This document shows, piece after piece, positions 59,992 to 64,000 of a stretch of DNA of 64,000 nucleotides (position 1 is its first letter; every line of letters begins with the position of its first letter). The translations under genes and the position numbers were made by a program. The stretch comes from Heliomicrobium undosum. GTDB lineage: Bacteria > Bacillota > Desulfitobacteriia > Heliobacteriales > Heliobacteriaceae. The notes beneath the pieces are model-generated. The model saw nothing but the letters and a program-made list of their open reading frames with translations. It was not told where the DNA came from and did not search any database. Location of the stretch: assembly GCF_009877425.1 (NCBI RefSeq), contig NZ_WXEY01000008.1, forward strand, positions 1 to 64,000, given 5' to 3'.

Positions 59992-61224
59992 TTGCGCATC
60001 TCCCCCGTTTTGTTGGAAGACCGGGAGTCTTATCTGGATCGCTGGGAAGCTGTGGCCGAGAGCTTTGAAAAGAACTTCAACTTTTCCTGGGCTTTTGACG
60101 CTCAGGGACAACACTTTCTCAACCTGCACGCCCTCGTCCTGACGGCAGAAGAGGACGCGGCTATCCGTGAGGCGCAAGGGCGGGTGACGGAACTGTTCCA
60201 TGCCGTTGCCCTCTTCCTTGACAGCCATCCCGAAGCCCTCGACGCGCTCGGGATCCCGGATATCCTGAAGCCCCTATGCTTGCGCCGCCCTCTCCCCTAT
60301 CTGACCGCACTCGGGCGTTTCGACTGGTATCTGACGAAGGATGGGCCAAAGTTGCTCGAATTCAACAGTGAGACGCCCTTTGGTCAGATGGAGGCCTGCC
60401 GGTTGCAGCCCGAACTGGCCCACCTGTTTCATCCCGGTCTGACAGACCCCAATGCAGATATCTCTGACCGGCTCGGCGAGGGGCTGCGCGATTCCTTCCG
60501 CCGCCAGGGTGGAACAAGCGAATCGGTGACCGCCATCGTCGGCTTCTGCGCCGATCCTGAAGAATTGTCCATCCTGACACTGATCCGGGAACTGGCCGAC
60601 TACCCCTGCCGTGTCCTGATCGGCGATGTAAAGGCCCTATCAGTGAATCATGCCGGTCAACTGTGCCTAGGCGGCGCGCCGGTGGACCTGTTGCAGTCCT
60701 TCTATTCCGTCGAGTGGTATGCCCGCGATCCCGGCGGTCCCCAGTTTGTCGGCTGCCTCGCTCAGGGACAGGTTCGGCTGATCAACCCGCCCTCCACCCT
60801 GATCCTGCACTCCAAGGCGCTCTTCGCCCTGCTCTGGTTGATCGCGCCCCAACTGGCGGCGCCCCTCCGTCAAGCCGTCGAGCGCTATATCCCTTACACG
60901 GCCCTCGATCCCGATCCCCTGCTCGGCCGGCCCGCTCTGATCAAACCCCTGCACAACCGGGAGGGCCTCGGCATTGTCCACTGCGAGTTCCTTTCCCTCC
61001 ATGAGGCGACAAGGGATGACGTGATCTACCAGGAACGGGTAGACGCCATCGCCGTCCTTTTTCCGACGATGCGCAACGGCAGGATCCGGGAGCGGCGCCT
61101 CTTGCCGACGATCGGCGCCTTCTGCGCCAAAGATGAATTGATCGGCTATTACACCCGGCTTAGCCCCTTGATCGTGGGGCCCCGGGATGTCTGCTGGGCG
61201 CCCACCCTGGTTGAGAAAAACTGA
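59992..61224 (+). CDS. Glutathionylspermidine-synthase-type ATP-grasp ligase (YgiC/YjfC family)
   Basis: A 410-residue ligase of the GSP_synth family (PF03738). DWYLTKDGPKLLEFNSETPFG is the N-terminal signature, with LIKPLHNREGLGIVHCEF as the ATP-grasp core and LIGYYTRLSPLIVGPRD at the end. The E. coli relatives YgiC and YjfC lack the amidase half of Gsp, as does this protein. They probably join an amine or peptide to a carboxylate. Start is a TTG at 59992 behind AGGGGGGA, overlapping nothing. The substrate is unknown; spermidine is one candidate because speE is nearby. Confidence 0.88.
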   Translation: MRISPVLLEDRESYLDRWEAVAESFEKNFNFSWAFDAQGQHFLNLHALVLTAEEDAAIREAQGRVTELFHAVALFLDSHPEALDALGIPDILKPLCLRRPLPYLTALGRFDWYLTKDGPKLLEFNSETPFGQMEACRLQPELAHLFHPGLTDPNADISDRLGEGLRDSFRRQGGTSESVTAIVGFCADPEELSILTLIRELADYPCRVLIGDVKALSVNHAGQLCLGGAPVDLLQSFYSVEWYARDPGGPQFVGCLAQGQVRLINPPSTLILHSKALFALLWLIAPQLAAPLRQAVERYIPYTALDPDPLLGRPALIKPLHNREGLGIVHCEFLSLHEATRDDVIYQERVDAIAVLFPTMRNGRIRERRLLPTIGAFCAKDELIGYYTRLSPLIVGPRDVCWAPTLVEKN

Positions 61225-61242
61225 CAGGAGGGAGCGATTTCA

Positions 61243-61641
61243 TTGGTTCCGGTGAACTTTTTCAACGCCCTGCTGTATTTCGCCGTCTCGGCTTTGATCC
61301 TGTTGGTCGCCGTCTGGGTCTTCTTCCGGGTCACCCCTTACAATGACGCCGAGGAGATCCAGAAAGGCAACGGAGCCGTCGGCCTCACCCTGTTTTCTAA
61401 AATGGTCGGCCTCGCCTTGATCCTCTGGTCGGCCATCTCCCACAACGACACCCTGTCGGAGACAGCCATCTGGGGTTCTTTCGGCGCCGCGCTGATGATC
61501 TTCTCTTACCTCCTCTTCGACTGGCTGACGCCCAATTTGGCCACCCGGGAAGAACTGCAAAAAGGCAACATGGCCGTCGCCTGGATCCAATCAGGCATCT
61601 TCATCACCCTCGGCGTGATCATTAACGCCTGCATCAGCTAA
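61243..61641 (+). CDS. DUF350 membrane protein (YjfL-like)
   Basis: A 132-residue protein with four hydrophobic helices in two repeats, each beginning with a QKGN-type motif (EEIQKGNGAVGL and EELQKGNMAVAW). DUF350 proteins regularly accompany the glutathionylspermidine-synthase-type ligase in bacteria. It starts at a TTG behind AGGAGGGAG, 18 bases after the ligase, and ends the operon. Confidence 0.88.
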   Translation: MVPVNFFNALLYFAVSALILLVAVWVFFRVTPYNDAEEIQKGNGAVGLTLFSKMVGLALILWSAISHNDTLSETAIWGSFGAALMIFSYLLFDWLTPNLATREELQKGNMAVAWIQSGIFITLGVIINACIS

Positions 61642-61645
61642 GACG

Positions 61646-61680
61646 AAAGCCCGCTTTTCCTCAGAAAGGCGGGCTTTTCA
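61646..61680. terminator. Bidirectional terminator after the DUF350 gene
   Basis: AAAGCCCGC (61646-61654) pairs with GCGGGCTTTT (61669-61678), flanked by A and T runs, between convergent genes. Confidence 0.85.
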
Positions 61681-61690
61681 TATGCTGCGT

Positions 61691-63994
61691 CTACTCTTCA
61701 ACCGCTTCAGACGCCTTCAGGCGCCGCTGCGGCGCCTCCGGCAGATCGATGACCACCCGGGGGTACAGGACACCCGGCTCAGGCGGAACGATGTCCCGCA
61801 CCCGGATTTCAAAGATATGTTCGTTGTCAAAATCAAAGAGATAGGCGAACTTCTGCCTGGACCGGAGATTCAACCGGATCAACTGGGCGTTCTTTGCCTG
61901 GGCGGCTGAACCGGTGCGCGGTCCGCCGAACTCGGCCGCTTTGTCGAAAAGCTGGTTGTTGAGATAAAAAGCGTAGCGGCGATCATCCTTCCAAGCAAAG
62001 GCCTGCTGGATGATCTCGTGCAACTGGTGCAGCGTCTGTTCCCCGGCCACCTCCACGTCGCGCGAGAGGCCTGGCGCTCCTTTTTGTTGCACACGGAAGC
62101 GATAGATCGATCGTCCGGCACTGTCCGGAATGTCACCAGCGGCAGGATCGCCGGCTGTTCCTGCCGTGAGGATTGCAAGCGACCTGCGCAATAGGCGCAC
62201 CACCTCTCCCAATGCTTCCCAACCCGCATCAGCGAGGTATGCATCCCAGGACAGTTCCCGCTCTTTTCGCCGCCGTTCAAAGTGCTCCCGCAACGGTTTG
62301 ACGAGCCGGTCCTCGACCTCCAGGCAACCGAGCAGGCAGCAACGGTCCATTCCCAGCGGAAGCAGACGGGCGAAGAAGGACCGGCCCACCTCGGGGGGAT
62401 CAAAGTAGCTATTCAGACGGAGTTCCCGTTCCTCATCACGCAACAAGTCCCGGAGGCGGCAGCAGCTTTCCGAGCGCCACTCGAGGACCCTGTACAGTCC
62501 AAAAGGTTGATCTCGCCAATCCTGAAGCACCTCAGCCAGGCGGGGGTGGAGCAGATCGGGTTCGTGGCGCAGGCCGGGTGGGTGGCGATCCGACGGCAGG
62601 GCCATGGCCAGGTATTCGAGTAGTAAGCCCCGGGCGAGCGAATTCGGGCGCAGCAGCAGTTCGGGAGAGGCGCCCATCCGGTTGCCCAGAAGAACGATGG
62701 CCTGGGCCAGATCGGTCCGTTCACCGCCATCGAGCCACTCGCTCCAGGCGCGCAACACCTGGGACCAGTAAACCTCCGGCGCCGGCGGACCCTGGAGTTC
62801 CTGTCGCCACTCCTCCGGCAGCCCAAGGCTCTCCGGGTTCAACACCGACACCGCCTTAACCAATCCCCGGCGCCAATCGTCAAAAGAATGGGCGTCGACG
62901 CTGCGCAGACGCTCTGAAAAGGCCGGATACAGCCATAGGGGCAGTCGCCCCTGCTCCGTAGGCGGAGACGCCCGGTTGAAGAGGCGCCGCTCCCACAACT
63001 GGATGCGGCTTTCATCCTTGCCCAGGATGATCAGTTCCCCTCCTACAAGGAAGAAACTGCAACGGTGGTCCTGCCCTTCGTCGAGCAGGCTCTTCCAATG
63101 GGAAGGCCGCTCTTCCCAGTAGTAGTTGACCCGCAGGAGGGGAGCGAAAAGCTCCTCACTGCCGTCCAGATACCCGGTCACCCGGAGCAGGTTGCGCCTT
63201 ACGTCATAGACCCGGTACAGAAAGGGCTCACGCAGGCGCTTCAGCTTTTCGACCATTGTTAAGTTGTGCGGTTCCGATGCCTTGACCGTCTGGACCCACC
63301 AGTGCACTCCGGCGTGGTAAAGGGTAATTTCCAGTTGCGATTCCACACAGGGATGACCGAGAATGTCCAGGATCAGCGGCTTTTCGATGACAGAACTCTT
63401 GAGCCAACGGACGCTGTACCGGCGTGTCTCTTCCGAACGGCCGGAACGCGGCGCCATTTCCGGTAATGAACGCAGGTGGACATGCTCCGATTTCCAAGGC
63501 GAGATCAGCGCAACATTCAGCAAGTCCTCCACCAAAAAATCGACCGCCCCGCCGCCTCCTTGGACACCGGGCCGGCGCCCGTTATCCGGATCTTTCCGCT
63601 GCGCCATCCGCTGGCGCATACGGGCATGGATGCGCCAAGGCGCCAGGGGCTCGCTCACGGGAAGATCGACCTCTAGAAGACGCGCTTCTAGGGCCTGCCA
63701 CCAGGGGAGCCCATCGGGAACGCCGAGGGGACCCCGGAGCGCCCCTTCCAGCTCATAATCCAGGTTCTGCCAGGCATGGAGCCAGGTGAAGATCGTATCT
63801 TCCTGCGACATGCCGCGGGGACGGAGCTTTTGCAGCAACCTGCGGCTCTGTTCCGCCGAAAGCGCAGGCAGCGGCTGCAACCCGCCGATCAACCTGCCCA
63901 GTTCCGGCCACTGCTCACCGATGACGGTGAGGTTGTCCCTGCTGCCATCGATGGCCTGCCAATGCCGGATCAGCGACTGGACAGACTGCCCCAT
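61691..63994 (-). CDS. Large protein with a C-terminal pRiA4b Orf3-like domain
   Basis: A 767-residue protein. The C-terminal 140 residues (IYRFRVQQKGAPGLSRDVEV, EQTLHQLHEIIQQAFAW, AYLFDFDNEHIFEIRV) match the plasmid pRiA4b Orf3-like family (PF07929). Such domains are spread by mobile elements and have no known activity. The first 600 residues are rich in Trp, Arg and Leu and match nothing I know. The ATG at 63994 has GAGGAA directly upstream, but the frame is open to the window edge, so the true start may lie outside. Confidence 0.7.
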   Translation of the reverse strand: MGQSVQSLIRHWQAIDGSRDNLTVIGEQWPELGRLIGGLQPLPALSAEQSRRLLQKLRPRGMSQEDTIFTWLHAWQNLDYELEGALRGPLGVPDGLPWWQALEARLLEVDLPVSEPLAPWRIHARMRQRMAQRKDPDNGRRPGVQGGGGAVDFLVEDLLNVALISPWKSEHVHLRSLPEMAPRSGRSEETRRYSVRWLKSSVIEKPLILDILGHPCVESQLEITLYHAGVHWWVQTVKASEPHNLTMVEKLKRLREPFLYRVYDVRRNLLRVTGYLDGSEELFAPLLRVNYYWEERPSHWKSLLDEGQDHRCSFFLVGGELIILGKDESRIQLWERRLFNRASPPTEQGRLPLWLYPAFSERLRSVDAHSFDDWRRGLVKAVSVLNPESLGLPEEWRQELQGPPAPEVYWSQVLRAWSEWLDGGERTDLAQAIVLLGNRMGASPELLLRPNSLARGLLLEYLAMALPSDRHPPGLRHEPDLLHPRLAEVLQDWRDQPFGLYRVLEWRSESCCRLRDLLRDEERELRLNSYFDPPEVGRSFFARLLPLGMDRCCLLGCLEVEDRLVKPLREHFERRRKERELSWDAYLADAGWEALGEVVRLLRRSLAILTAGTAGDPAAGDIPDSAGRSIYRFRVQQKGAPGLSRDVEVAGEQTLHQLHEIIQQAFAWKDDRRYAFYLNNQLFDKAAEFGGPRTGSAAQAKNAQLIRLNLRSRQKFAYLFDFDNEHIFEIRVRDIVPPEPGVLYPRVVIDLPEAPQRRLKASEAVEE

Positions 63995-64000
63995 TTCCTC

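Overview
The window looks like chromosomal DNA of a GC-rich, anaerobic, spore-forming Firmicute of the Clostridia. A heliobacterium (Heliobacteriaceae) or close relative is my best guess. The evidence is an endospore-coat-type YheC/D ATP-grasp protein, YtaF, a kinB/kinE-like PAS kinase, a Spo0F-like response regulator, Rex, rubrerythrin, an NAD-linked formate dehydrogenase, a corrinoid-type methyltransferase and the Firmicute-type acpS-nnr-alr-ndoAI-ndoA cluster. No phototrophy gene is present, so the family name is inference. Most genes from 11.5 to 54 kb are on the minus strand; the plus strand dominates at 0-4, 31.9-34.2 and 54.4-61.7 kb.

Layout. 0-4 kb: two small unknown genes, then a large triple-module ligase (ATP-grasp, COOH-NH2 amidoligase, YheC/D ATP-grasp). 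3.9-11.5 kb: a secreted NlpC/P60-SH3-LysM-CAP protein, YigZ, a vanW remnant, TspO, a 39-codon ORF, rubrerythrin behind a terminator-containing leader, a PAS histidine kinase and two tRNA operons (Cys-Leu and Asp-Phe-Gly). 11.5-17.4 kb: polyamine genes (pyruvoyl arginine decarboxylase, spermidine synthase), a glycosyltransferase, a DUF421 protein, a lytic transglycosylase, coaE and ytaF. 17.5-24.5 kb: an ABC-F ATPase, mutM, polA and a beta-propeller protein. 24.7-31.6 kb: a one-carbon operon (5-formyl-THF cyclo-ligase, NuoE-like, NuoF-like, FdhA), then rex.

31.9-34.2 kb: a PadR regulator, then a TAT-exported Fe-S protein with a b-type cytochrome behind a CsoR-like operator. 35.1-35.7 kb: a gene-free stretch with two large inverted repeats, a 12-codon ORF and a cluster of DnaA boxes. 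35.7-43.5 kb: an aldolase, tsaD, a methyltransferase, a pterin-dependent methyltransferase, CBS protein, rimI-tsaB-tsaE, a type-4 uracil-DNA glycosylase and a solitary Dam-type methylase. 43.6-54 kb: response regulator, amidohydrolase, asparaginase, HD-GYP protein, class I amidotransferase, EndoA toxin-antitoxin, alr, CBS, nnr, acpS, cheW and an RsbW-like kinase. 54.4-58 kb: copper module csoR-copA-copZ with a CsoR operator and, between copA and copZ, a large foldback repeat. 58-58.7 kb: rpsF-rpsR without ssb. 58.9-61.6 kb: a four-gene cassette (Ser/Gly-rich lipoprotein-like protein, unknown protein, glutathionylspermidine-synthase-type ATP-grasp ligase, DUF350 membrane protein). The window ends in a pRiA4b-Orf3-domain protein.

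How parts may work together: fdhA-nuoF-nuoE with the folate cyclo-ligase ties formate/NADH exchange to the folate one-carbon pool. TsaB, TsaE, TsaD and RimI sit in one neighbourhood for tRNA t6A synthesis and S18 acetylation. Two separate ATP-dependent peptide or amine ligase loci (0-4 kb and 58.9-61.6 kb), together with a polyamine pathway, are the least explained biology here.
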